Below are positions 56,539-64,000 of a DNA stretch of 64,000 nt, piece by piece; positions within the stretch are counted from its first letter, which is position 1, and each line of letters starts with the position of its first letter. This DNA comes from an uncultured Fodinibius sp. (lineage in GTDB: Bacteria; Bacteroidota; Rhodothermia; Balneolales; Balneolaceae), in contig CAJXMJ010000001.1 in assembly GCA_913056455.1 (NCBI GenBank), positions 1,364,001 through 1,428,000 on the forward strand, given 5' to 3'. The translations under genes and the position numbers were made by a program. The notes under the pieces are model-generated. The model searched no databases, was not told where the DNA came from, and was given only the letters and a program-made list of their open reading frames with translations.

Positions 56539-57171
56539 ATGACTCAGAGAGGTAAACAGCACACGCGCAGCCGGTACGATTTAATTGCGCCACTCTACAA
56601 TGTTCTGGAATGGCCTATTGAACAGCTTCTTTTCAAGTCTTGGCGTAAACAGCTCTGGGATCAAATAACGGGACCCAACGTGCTTGAAATTGGAGTCGGG
56701 ACCGGCAAAAACATCTCCTATTACCCTGAAGATATTGAAGTAACAGGCATTGACCTTTCTCCGGGCATGCTCAAACAAGCCAAGCAACGACTGACTGAAA
56801 AACAAGAAGTCCATCTTACCCTTAAAGAGATGGATGCCCAGCAGATGGATTTCTCTGATGATACCTTTGATGATGTTGTTGCCACTTTTGTGTTTTGTTC
56901 TGTTCCTGATCCCATATTGGGATTAAAAGAAGCGCTGCGCGTGACCAAGCCCGGCGGCAAACTGCATCTGTTGGAACACATGCGTGCTGATGGTACTGCA
57001 TTAGCATCTGCAATGGATAAGCTGGATAACCCCATTCATTATCTGAGTGGGGTCCATATTGCTCGGAGAACAGTTTCAAACGTTAAATCGGCGGGATGGG
57101 ATATAGAAAATGTACACGACTTAACATCCGGAGGAATTGTAAAAAAGATTAAGGCCATAAAACCCCATTAA
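56539..57171 (+). CDS. Class I SAM-dependent methyltransferase
   Basis: The 210-residue enzyme has the SAM-binding motif VLEIGVGTGKN (about residues 49-59), the acidic motif II in VTGIDLSPGML, and motif III FDDVVATFVFCSVPDP. It opens with RSRYDLIAPLYNVLEWPIE, the start seen in UbiE/PmtA-like lipid or quinone methyltransferases. The acceptor is unknown; a membrane lipid or quinone is plausible. It is part of the transcription unit with the SHOCT protein, driven by a copper operator. Its stop codon overlaps the stop of the convergent sensor kinase. Confidence 0.82.
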   Translation: MTQRGKQHTRSRYDLIAPLYNVLEWPIEQLLFKSWRKQLWDQITGPNVLEIGVGTGKNISYYPEDIEVTGIDLSPGMLKQAKQRLTEKQEVHLTLKEMDAQQMDFSDDTFDDVVATFVFCSVPDPILGLKEALRVTKPGGKLHLLEHMRADGTALASAMDKLDNPIHYLSGVHIARRTVSNVKSAGWDIENVHDLTSGGIVKKIKAIKPH

Positions 57172-58601
57172 CTTTTGGATTCTTCCATCAAAGGCAATTC
57201 AACGACAAACGTACTCCCCTGCCCTTCACCGTCGCTGTATGCCCGAATCTTACCATCATATAGCTCGATAATCGCCTTTACCAACGGTAATCCTAATCCA
57301 CTGCCGGGACTTTCCTGAACGTCCTGCTGACTAGCGCGGTAAAAACGCTCGAATAGATGTTTTTTCGTTTCTTGATCAAATCCAATACCTGTATCATTAA
57401 GATGGAGTACCGCCTTGCCACTAGATCGCTGAAGGCGCAGGTCTATAGCTCCACCTTTTGGGGTATATTTTAATGCATTTTCCAGGAGATTATTAAGAAC
57501 TTCTTCGAAATAAGCTCCATGCGCCTGAACTTGCAGGTCCGGATCAATCTGAATATTCATATTGATATCCTTTTCCCGAGCCTTCTGTTTATATTTTTCT
57601 GAAACCACTTCAGTAACGCGGCTTACATTAACGATCTCCGGCTCAGAACGATGTACTGATTCTACCCTTGACAACTGAAGCAACAGATGCACCATCTCAC
57701 TCATGCGACGCGTTTCCGTCAGCATTCGCTGGATGGTTTCGCGATACTCTTCTTTTGAGCGTGGCTTGCGAAGCATAATTTCTGCATCGCTTTGCAAGGA
57801 TGACAAAGGAGTCATGAGTTCATGTGCTGCATCAGAGGTGAAACGTTTTTCCCGCTCAAACCCTTTTTGCAGTCGATTTAACATCATATTAAAGGTTTCT
57901 GCCAAATCAGTAAGCTCGTCTCGCACCTGATAGTTTACCGGAATGCGTTTATCCAAATCAGTAGCAGTGATTGATTTTGCTGCTTCATTGATAGAAGCTA
58001 CCGGCGTTAATGCTCTTCGGGATAGCCAATATCCTCCAAGGATAGAAAAAGCGACACTGATAGCAATCAAAACCAACAGATATTGCCTAAACCGACTTAG
58101 CTCCTCATGCAGGGTCCATTCAAAGCCGGTCACCTCCAACCAGCCACAAAGCTGGCCACTATTATCTCTAATCGGATAAAACAACGTCCGGGCCGGAAGA
58201 TCCTGCCACTGACTGCTGAAGGAATATTCCTCGTGTGTTTCGGGAATTTCCGTATCCAGCGGCTGTATCGTATCCGAGAAGTTAGGGCTTCTGTAGATCA
58301 AGCTGTCTTTCTGATTATACATCCGAACATAAGTCCCGTACTCTACCCCACTTTCAAGTGCAGCGTTCCTACTATACCCTGTAAGATCAATGGAGAGTGA
58401 ATCTTCGGTGTTTATATGGGGAAGCAACTGCTCAGCTTCAAAACAAAGGTGCCGATCATAATTATGATGAATGGACTGATGAAAGGTCTCGTATAGGAAA
58501 TAGCCAAACAGGCTGAGCATCACGAACAGACTTAGCCCATACCAGAACGCCAATTTTTTAGAAATAGATAACCGGTCAAAAAATGAGGTGATATGTGCCA
58601 C
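57168..58601 (-). CDS. cusS: Heavy-metal sensor histidine kinase, CusS-like
   Basis: This 477-residue kinase starts at a GTG 4 bp after the regulator stop. It has two membrane helices (about residues 16-36 and 168-190) around a periplasmic domain of about 130 residues. A HAMP linker follows, then the phospho-acceptor box DAAHELMTPLSSLQS and an HATPase domain (NLLENALKYTP, DTGIGFD and GSGLGLPLVKAI). The layout is that of CusS/PcoS metal sensors. The periplasmic part contains several histidines (HQSIHHNYDRHLCFEAEQ) that could bind the metal. It is in an operon with the response regulator and is placed between copper genes, so Cu(I) or Ag(I) is the likely signal. Confidence 0.9.
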   Translation of the reverse strand: MAHITSFFDRLSISKKLAFWYGLSLFVMLSLFGYFLYETFHQSIHHNYDRHLCFEAEQLLPHINTEDSLSIDLTGYSRNAALESGVEYGTYVRMYNQKDSLIYRSPNFSDTIQPLDTEIPETHEEYSFSSQWQDLPARTLFYPIRDNSGQLCGWLEVTGFEWTLHEELSRFRQYLLVLIAISVAFSILGGYWLSRRALTPVASINEAAKSITATDLDKRIPVNYQVRDELTDLAETFNMMLNRLQKGFEREKRFTSDAAHELMTPLSSLQSDAEIMLRKPRSKEEYRETIQRMLTETRRMSEMVHLLLQLSRVESVHRSEPEIVNVSRVTEVVSEKYKQKAREKDINMNIQIDPDLQVQAHGAYFEEVLNNLLENALKYTPKGGAIDLRLQRSSGKAVLHLNDTGIGFDQETKKHLFERFYRASQQDVQESPGSGLGLPLVKAIIELYDGKIRAYSDGEGQGSTFVVELPLMEESKS

Positions 58602-58605
58602 TATG

Positions 58606-59328
58606 TTACTCTTCCGTCTGTGTTAAATTGTTATTGAGTCGATAACCCGCTCCACGTATGGTTTCAATGACCTTTGAATTATCTTCCATAAACTCTTCTT
58701 CACATTCTTCAAATGATTCCGCCAACTTCTGGCGCAGCGTTGAAATCGTAGCCTCAATGGTGTTATCACTTACGTGATAGGCCGATCCCCATACCCGTTC
58801 TGCCAATTGGGTCTTAGAAAAAACCGTCTCCGGCTCATTTAGTAACAGTTCCAGCAGTATAAATTCCTTGGGCCTGAGTGATCGTTCAATATCACATACT
58901 TTAACCCAGTGTTTACGTGAGTCCAGTTCTATAGGTCCCACCGAAACCGCTTCTTTATCTTGCATCTCCGGTGATCGCCGCCCCAATGCCCTGACACGGG
59001 CAAGCAGCTCTTCAAACGAAAATGGTTTACCCATATAATCATCGGCTCCCGCATCAAGCCCCGACACTTTGTGATCCAAATCACCGAGTGCGGTAAGCAT
59101 AAGAACGGGAAATGTCCGGTCTTCTGCACGCCAGTGCTCCAAAATTTGCTTGCCATCACGGTTAGGCAACCGCCAGTCCAATACTACCATATCGTAATCA
59201 TTCACCAGTCCCTGCAGCTCAGCCTCCTCTCCGTCGTGCATCATTTCCACTACATGTCCCTCTTCTTCCAGTCCACGTTTTAGTGAGCTGGCCAGCTGTT
59301 TTTCATCTTCAACTAATAATATCCACAT
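58606..59328 (-). CDS. cusR: OmpR-family response regulator, CusR/CopR-like
   Basis: This is a 240-residue regulator with a receiver domain (acidic pocket ED at residues 7-8, phospho-acceptor D51 in VVLDWRLP, and K in GKPFSF) and a C-terminal winged-helix DNA-binding domain (about residues 130-230; LRPKEFILLELLLNEP and VSDNTIEATISTLRQKL). It is transcribed first, followed after 4 bp by the sensor kinase. OmpR-type dimers bind head-to-tail direct repeats spaced about one helical turn. That fits the TTTAAG-N5-TTTAAG repeats found before three copper transcription units, one of them directly upstream of this gene in the shared divergent region. Confidence 0.92.
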   Translation of the reverse strand: MWILLVEDEKQLASSLKRGLEEEGHVVEMMHDGEEAELQGLVNDYDMVVLDWRLPNRDGKQILEHWRAEDRTFPVLMLTALGDLDHKVSGLDAGADDYMGKPFSFEELLARVRALGRRSPEMQDKEAVSVGPIELDSRKHWVKVCDIERSLRPKEFILLELLLNEPETVFSKTQLAERVWGSAYHVSDNTIEATISTLRQKLAESFEECEEEFMEDNSKVIETIRGAGYRLNNNLTQTEE

Positions 59329-59390
59329 AAAACCATAATTCTATTTCATGAAATAACACCTTAAAGATAAAAGACACTGACCAATAATGT

Positions 59391-59426
59391 TTTAAGCTTA
59401 ATTTAAGGTTCGTTTTGTATGTTTCG
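59391..59426 (+). promoter_or_regulatory. Copper-regulon operator/promoter, copy 3: TTTAAG-N5-TTTAAG
   Basis: Half-sites lie at 59391-59396 and 59402-59407, with an 11-bp period. The -10-like TATGTTTC starts at 59418, 27 bp after the first half-site begins. It lies in the divergent region between the response regulator gene and the PcoA-type oxidase gene, in the orientation of the oxidase. A lone TTTAAG on the opposite strand (59360-59365) may be a relic of an autoregulatory site. Confidence 0.62.
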
Positions 59427-59484
59427 GTTCGATATTTGAAAAACGACGCTTTAGCTAATTAAAAACAATAGGATACGCTGATTT

Positions 59485-61308
59485 ATGAGTGACGACAACA
59501 ATAGTGGTATGAATCGCCGCACCTTTCTCCGATATGCTGGCTCCCTGGCAGCTTTTGCCGGTGCAAGTGCGGTATTACCGGGCTACGCGTTAGCGGGCTT
59601 CGGCAGCGAGAAGCGAGAAGTGTTAACCCCCAAAGGCCCCGATAATGTCATTGATCTGACCATCGGTAAAATGCCGCACAAGATTGATGGCAAGCGAGGC
59701 GAAGCCATTGGTATCAATGGCACGGTGCCCGGTCCGCTGATCCGACTCCAGGAAGGAGAAGACGTGATGCTTCGGGTAACAAACGAACTCGAAGATACCA
59801 CCTCGATCCACTGGCATGGGATTTTGTTGCCGTTCCAGATGGATGGTGTGCCCGGCGTTAGTTTTGATGGCATTGCCCCCGGTGAAACCTTTGAATATCG
59901 CTATCCGGTTCGGCAGAATGGCACCTATTGGTATCACAGTCACTCCGGACTTCAAGAACAGCTTGGTCATTATGGTCCAATGATCATAGACCCAGCCGAT
60001 GAGGATCCGGTCGAATATGATCGCGAATATCCCATCGTGCTCTCCGACTGGACGTTCGAAGATCCCCACGACGTGCTGGACAATGTCATATCATTGGATG
60101 CCTATTATAATTATCAGCAGCGTACAATCGGAGAGTTTTTTAAGGATATTAAAGAGAAAGGATTTGGAGATGCGTTTAAGGACTACCACTCATTCGGTAA
60201 GATGCGCATGAAGGCGACTGATCTCCTGGACATAACCGGTGCCACGTACACCTATCTGATGAACGGTCGCGGGCCTGACTCCAACTGGAACGCCTTGTTC
60301 AAAAAAGATGAAAAAGTGCGCCTGCGATTTATTAATGCCTCGGCCGGTACCACTGCTTTCGACGTTCGCATTCCCGGCCTGGAGATGACCGTAGTAGCAG
60401 CCGATGGTCAGAATGTCGAGCCGGTGCCCATCGAAGAATTCCGTATCGGTATTGCTGAAACCTATGATGTCATCGTAGAGCCCAAAGAAGAAAAACCCTA
60501 CACCATTTTTGCTGAATCCCTCGACCGTAGCGGTTATGCCCGTGGCACACTTACACCGCGTGAAGGCATGTCAGCACAAGTACCCGATCTTCGCCCCCGA
60601 CCCAAGCGCGATATGAAAGACATGGGCATGATGATGTCGATGGGAGACATGGATATGGAAGATGGTAACATGAAAAACATGGATCATGGGGATATGAATC
60701 ACGGAGACAAGGAGCATGGAAACATGAAAATGCCGGCCATGAAGGAGACACCCGTAAAACATGGTCCCGATACACACGGTATTGGTGCCGCTGCGATTGC
60801 ACAGAACCAGTTTGACCGGCTCGATGAGCCTGGCATTGGGCTTGGCAACGACGGGCGCAAAGTACTAGTATATAACGATCTGAAAAGCCTGCGTCCCAAC
60901 AGGGATAAACGTGATGCCCAACGCGAAGTAGAGCTGCACCTAACCGGTAACATGGAGCGCTACATGTGGTCCTTCGATGGAAAGCAGTTTCACGAAGTGG
61001 ACGGCCCAATCGAATTCGAGCACAACGAGCGGTTACGACTCACGCTGGTTAATGATACTATGATGGAACATCCGATCCACCTGCACGGCATGTGGATGGA
61101 GCTGGAAAACGGTAACGGGCAATACAATCCCCGGCAACACACCCTGCTCGTGCAACCTGCGCAACGGATTTCTGCGCTTATCACCCCGCGCGATAAAGGA
61201 CGCTGGGCGTTCCACTGCCACATCCTCTACCACATGGAGCGTGGCATGTTCCGCGTCGTCCAGGTAGCCGATGAAGACGGCAGCATTTATGGGCAGGACT
61301 ATTCGTAA
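59485..61308 (+). CDS. pcoA: Copper-resistance multicopper oxidase, PcoA/CopA type
   Basis: The 607-residue enzyme begins with a Tat signal (MNRRTFLRYAGSLAAFAGAS). Copper ligands are complete: HWHG (about residues 111-114), YHSHSG, HPIHLHGMW and HCHILYHMERGM at the C-terminus, which carries the T1 cysteine and methionine. A Met/His-rich insert (about residues 376-420; MGMMMSMGDMDMEDGNM and MDHGDMNHGDKEHGNM) is typical of CopA/PcoA and should bind Cu(I). It oxidises Cu(I) to Cu(II) in the periplasm. It is followed by pcoB, a SHOCT protein and a second oxidase on the same strand, under the third copper operator. Confidence 0.95.
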   Translation: MSDDNNSGMNRRTFLRYAGSLAAFAGASAVLPGYALAGFGSEKREVLTPKGPDNVIDLTIGKMPHKIDGKRGEAIGINGTVPGPLIRLQEGEDVMLRVTNELEDTTSIHWHGILLPFQMDGVPGVSFDGIAPGETFEYRYPVRQNGTYWYHSHSGLQEQLGHYGPMIIDPADEDPVEYDREYPIVLSDWTFEDPHDVLDNVISLDAYYNYQQRTIGEFFKDIKEKGFGDAFKDYHSFGKMRMKATDLLDITGATYTYLMNGRGPDSNWNALFKKDEKVRLRFINASAGTTAFDVRIPGLEMTVVAADGQNVEPVPIEEFRIGIAETYDVIVEPKEEKPYTIFAESLDRSGYARGTLTPREGMSAQVPDLRPRPKRDMKDMGMMMSMGDMDMEDGNMKNMDHGDMNHGDKEHGNMKMPAMKETPVKHGPDTHGIGAAAIAQNQFDRLDEPGIGLGNDGRKVLVYNDLKSLRPNRDKRDAQREVELHLTGNMERYMWSFDGKQFHEVDGPIEFEHNERLRLTLVNDTMMEHPIHLHGMWMELENGNGQYNPRQHTLLVQPAQRISALITPRDKGRWAFHCHILYHMERGMFRVVQVADEDGSIYGQDYS

Positions 61309-61365
61309 ATAGGCTATGCGAGCTTTTGCAAACGAATTCTATTTGATATACAAAATTGCAACATA

Positions 61366-62127
61366 ATGAACATGATTAAACACGCATCAACATTCATTGT
61401 CACGACCTTCGCTATCATCGTCATTGCTGGAAGCTCCGTTTTTGCTCAAAGGGCACCGGAGTTCAGCAATGATCTGATGATGGACGATAAAACCTACGGC
61501 TATCTGGTTGCCGATAAACTGGAATACCGTAGCATGGACGGCACAAATCCAGTAATGTGGGATATAAAAGCCTACATCGGCAAAGATCTGGGTAAGTTCT
61601 GGTTTAAGTCGCACGGAGAAGCGGTACCGACTCAAAGTGAGGCGCATATAGAATTTCAGGGATTGTACAGTCGAGCCATCAGTCCATATCTTGACATCAC
61701 AGGTGGCGTCCGTTATGATTTGGCCTATGAAGAACACAACAAATCCCGGGGCTTTGCCACGGTCGGCCTTCAGGGCAAAGCGCCCTATTTCATACATTTT
61801 GAAAGTGGAATCTATGTAAGCGAGGCCGGTAATCTCTCCGCAGATCTGGAAGCCGAATATGATCTGCTGTTTACTCAGCGACTAATTGGTCAGCCCATTG
61901 TTGAAACCAGTCTTGCCGTGCAAGAGGTCCCCGAATGGGGTGTGGGATCCGGACTCAACAACATTGGACTTGGCTTCCGTCTACGCTACGAATTCGTACG
62001 GGAATTTGCACCATATATCGGAATTAACTGGGAGCGTAAGCTAGGCAAAACTGCCGACATGGCACGCTCCGAAGGAGGACATGTCAGTAACTTTAGCATG
62101 CTTGGCGGTGTTCGCATGTGGTTTTAG
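61366..62127 (+). CDS. pcoB: Copper resistance outer-membrane protein B (PcoB/CopB)
   Basis: This is a 253-residue protein with a signal peptide ending at SVFAQ. It has the typical family pattern: YLVADKLEYRSMDGTNPVMWDIKAYIGKDL, then EFQGLYSRAISPYLDITGGVRYDL, and it ends APYIGINWERKLGKTADMAR and GGVRMWF, which fits a small outer-membrane beta-barrel closing with an aromatic residue. The Met-rich N-terminal stretch found in many CopB proteins is missing, so the metal-binding part is reduced. It lies 57 bp after pcoA and probably belongs to the same mRNA. It could release or sequester copper at the outer membrane. Confidence 0.9.
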   Translation: MNMIKHASTFIVTTFAIIVIAGSSVFAQRAPEFSNDLMMDDKTYGYLVADKLEYRSMDGTNPVMWDIKAYIGKDLGKFWFKSHGEAVPTQSEAHIEFQGLYSRAISPYLDITGGVRYDLAYEEHNKSRGFATVGLQGKAPYFIHFESGIYVSEAGNLSADLEAEYDLLFTQRLIGQPIVETSLAVQEVPEWGVGSGLNNIGLGFRLRYEFVREFAPYIGINWERKLGKTADMARSEGGHVSNFSMLGGVRMWF

Positions 62128-62176
62128 CGGATTATTCTATTACTTTAACATCAATATCAATTAACGGGGGTAACAT

Positions 62177-62398
62177 ATGCATGATTTTAATTTCTTTGGA
62201 GGGGGATGGATGATGTTTGTCTGGTGGTTTTTAATTATCGCACTGGTCGTATTTGCCATTCGCGCAGTCATGAACTCTGGTCAATCCAGTCACAGTCAGC
62301 GTAAAGAAACACCGATGGAAATCCTTAAACGCCGGTATGCAGAGGGCGAAATTGATGAAGAGGAATTCAAAAGGCGGAAACAAGAATTACAAAAGTAA
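62177..62398 (+). CDS. SHOCT-domain mini membrane protein 2
   Basis: This 73-residue protein has one membrane helix (about residues 10-31; WWFLIIALVVFAIRAVM) and a C-terminal SHOCT module (PMEILKRRYAEGEIDEEEFK). It is a paralogue of the protein at 56292-56513, with the same length and the same order of parts. A strong GGGGG-type ribosome binding site precedes the ATG. It sits between pcoB and the second multicopper oxidase, 5 bp from the latter, so it is translated with it. The function of such proteins is unknown; they may help assembly or turnover of membrane partners. Confidence 0.85.
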   Translation: MHDFNFFGGGWMMFVWWFLIIALVVFAIRAVMNSGQSSHSQRKETPMEILKRRYAEGEIDEEEFKRRKQELQK

Positions 62399-62403
62399 CT
62401 GAA

Positions 62404-63873
62404 ATGGATAGAAAAGCATTCTTAAAGTATACCGGTGCCGGTGCTGGTTTCTTATTGACCCCTTCTGTTATTACCTCCTGTATAAATGCCAGCAGTAATG
62501 AATCAGATATCTATCGCTATCCCCTACGATTTCCCGATACCCTAGACAGTGATCAGCTTCGGGCTTCTCGCGACGACCTAACAATTGCTGAACAATATAC
62601 ATTGGACTCCCTACAGTTTAATGGGAGCCTGCCGGGTCCGACTGTTCGCATAAAAAGAGGAGAACAATTCCAGGTTCAATTTCAAAATGACATTGGGCAG
62701 GAAAGCATTATCCATTGGCATGGTATGATTGTACCTCCTGATATGGACGGTCATCCCAAAGACGTCATTTCGGAAGGCAGCTATTCCTATAATTTTACCA
62801 TCAATCAGCGAGCCGGGACATATTGGTATCATCCGCATCCCCACAAAATTACAGGCCCACAGGTATATCGAGGATTAGCGGGATTTTTTATCGTAACGGA
62901 CGAAGAAGAGCAGGCGTTGAACCTACCATCCGGGGATTATGAACTACCGCTGGTCATCCAGGACCGAAAAATAGATGACACTGGTAATATTTACTATAAT
63001 CCTACTATGCCGGAGCGCATGATGACCGGCTATTTGGGGGATCATATCTTGGTGAACGGTGTACCCAATCCATATCACGAAGTGCAGCCACGCCCCTACC
63101 GGCTGCGGTTGCTGAATGGTTCAAATGCCCGAATCTATAATATCGCTTTTCGCAACGAGCAATCGTTTACAGTAATTGGCTCCGATGGCGGACTATTACC
63201 GCAACCCGTTGAAACCACCGAACTCTTGCTGGCTCCTGGAGAGCGGGCGGATATACTGGTGGATTTTTCCAACGGATTTTCTGGCAGCTCTGCGGAATTA
63301 ATCAGCAAGGAATTCTCGGTCCCTTCAAACGGTGGCATGATGGGCAATATGTCGCAAATGATGGGAGGCGGCGGACCTGAGCAAGGCAGTGAATTTCCAC
63401 TAATGGAGTTTCGGATAGATAGTACCTCTGGCACGTCAAGTTCTATAAATCTGCCCCAACAACTTTCTGAGGTTAATTTCCCAACTGAAGATGACGCCGT
63501 ACGCACCCGAAGAATAGAATTAAACATGGAAATGATGACCGGCCATACTATAAATGGACGCCTTTTTGAAATGCTTCGGGTAGACGAAGAAGTAACCCAG
63601 GGAGATTCTGAAATATGGGAATTCGTAAACAACTCTGCTGTCCCTCATCCCATGCATATTCACGCGGTGCAATTTAAGGTACTAAGCCGAAGCGGTAGCC
63701 GGGGCCTGCTCCCTACCGAGACCGGGTGGAAAGATACCACCCTGGTTATGCCGGGTGAACGAGTTAGTGTCATTATGCGGTTTGATGCTCCCAAGGGATT
63801 GTATGTATTTCATTGTCACAATCTCGAACACGAAGATGCAGGAATGATGGCGAACCTGGAGATTGTACAGTAA
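62404..63873 (+). CDS. Second multicopper oxidase, short CueO-like type
   Basis: This is a 489-residue three-cupredoxin enzyme. Copper ligands are present: HWHGMIVP (about residues 103-110), YWYHPHPH, HPMHIHAVQF and HCHNLEHEDAGMM at the C-terminus. A Met-rich loop (about residues 311-322; GGMMGNMSQMMGGGG) may be the substrate-gating region, as in CueO. The N-terminus reads DRKAFLKYTGAGAGF, a Tat-like motif with RK instead of RR, and continues to ITSC, a possible lipobox. The protein may thus be a Tat-exported lipoprotein. It differs clearly from the PcoA-type enzyme upstream and probably has a different electron donor. It is the last gene seen in this unit. Confidence 0.92.
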   Translation: MDRKAFLKYTGAGAGFLLTPSVITSCINASSNESDIYRYPLRFPDTLDSDQLRASRDDLTIAEQYTLDSLQFNGSLPGPTVRIKRGEQFQVQFQNDIGQESIIHWHGMIVPPDMDGHPKDVISEGSYSYNFTINQRAGTYWYHPHPHKITGPQVYRGLAGFFIVTDEEEQALNLPSGDYELPLVIQDRKIDDTGNIYYNPTMPERMMTGYLGDHILVNGVPNPYHEVQPRPYRLRLLNGSNARIYNIAFRNEQSFTVIGSDGGLLPQPVETTELLLAPGERADILVDFSNGFSGSSAELISKEFSVPSNGGMMGNMSQMMGGGGPEQGSEFPLMEFRIDSTSGTSSSINLPQQLSEVNFPTEDDAVRTRRIELNMEMMTGHTINGRLFEMLRVDEEVTQGDSEIWEFVNNSAVPHPMHIHAVQFKVLSRSGSRGLLPTETGWKDTTLVMPGERVSVIMRFDAPKGLYVFHCHNLEHEDAGMMANLEIVQ

Positions 63874-64000
63874 TAAGCTACTACTTTACATATTGCTTGA
63901 TAGCTATTCATTCTATATCCCTGTTGCTATTTTTAAAGCTTCTTATGGGTACACACTAATTATAATGTTTAGTTGACGTGGAGCAGAAAATTAATTGAAA

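Noticed and set aside
60551-61009. Minus-strand open frame of 152 codons
   Set aside because: It is the shadow of the Met/His-rich insert of the PcoA-type oxidase.
1-64000. tRNA, rRNA, CRISPR array, insertion sequence, integrase or prophage genes
   Set aside because: None was recognised on either strand; small RNA genes could still be missed without a covariance-model search.

Overview
The window reads as one contiguous bacterial chromosome segment with dense genes and moderate GC (roughly low-to-mid 40s % by eye). I see no tRNA, rRNA, CRISPR array, insertion sequence, integrase or phage gene. The gene mix points to the Bacteroidota/Balneolota side of the tree, most likely Balneolota (inference from gene content, not from a marker gene). 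It includes a TolB-propeller/amidohydrolase fusion, a 'choice-of-anchor B' secreted protein, a NagZ/beta-lactamase-like fusion lipoprotein, an Hc1-type histone H1 homologue, many HisKA_2 histidine kinases, generally weak Shine-Dalgarno sequences, and -10 elements resembling TAnnTTTG.

Region 1 (1-27.5 kb) is mainly housekeeping and metabolism: the 5' part of glycogen synthase, a NatAB-like ABC exporter, an M1-peptidase-like protein without its zinc motif, a zinc alcohol dehydrogenase, a histidinol-phosphatase-type phosphatase, Tex, a 1.2 kb AT-rich gene-free stretch, an ArgD-like aminotransferase, threonine aldolase and threonine dehydratase, the TolB/amidohydrolase fusion, 3-hydroxybutyryl-CoA dehydrogenase, a penicillin-acylase-family enzyme, and a run of NagZ/serine-hydrolase fusion, cytidine deaminase and amino-acid-kinase-like protein. 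An Hc1 histone-like gene follows with its own promoter, leader hairpin and terminator.

Region 2 (27.6-41.7 kb) holds a STAS-domain protein, a DUF6940-like protein, three co-directional secreted beta-propeller proteins, a large GAF/PAS HisKA_2 kinase, and a three-gene ABC operon of LolD-like ATPase, FtsX-like permease and AttH/CrtC-like lipocalin protein.

Region 3 (41.9-48.2 kb) is the most unusual part. Three paralogous NMT1/SsuA-type solute-binding lipoproteins are interleaved with two HisKA_2 histidine kinases, with no ABC permease or ATPase and no response regulator. One binding-protein/kinase pair overlaps by ATGA. I interpret this as a sensory cassette rather than a transporter. Just beyond it (48.44-48.71 kb) lies a non-coding stretch packed with at least six inverted repeats and ending in a strong minus-strand terminator, a candidate structured RNA.

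Region 4 (50.3-63.9 kb) is a copper-homeostasis island: Met/His-rich secreted protein, cytochrome b561-like protein, membrane-bound LuxR-type regulator, Crp/Fnr regulator, DUF6448 protein, CopZ-like chaperone, P1B-type ATPase with a CPG motif, two SHOCT mini-membrane proteins, methyltransferase, CusRS-like two-component system, PcoA-type multicopper oxidase, PcoB and a second multicopper oxidase. Three intergenic promoters here carry the same direct repeat, TTTAAG-N5-TTTAAG, at a fixed distance from a TAnnTTTG-like -10. This is probably the operator of the local OmpR-family response regulator, and it joins the separate transcription units into one copper regulon.
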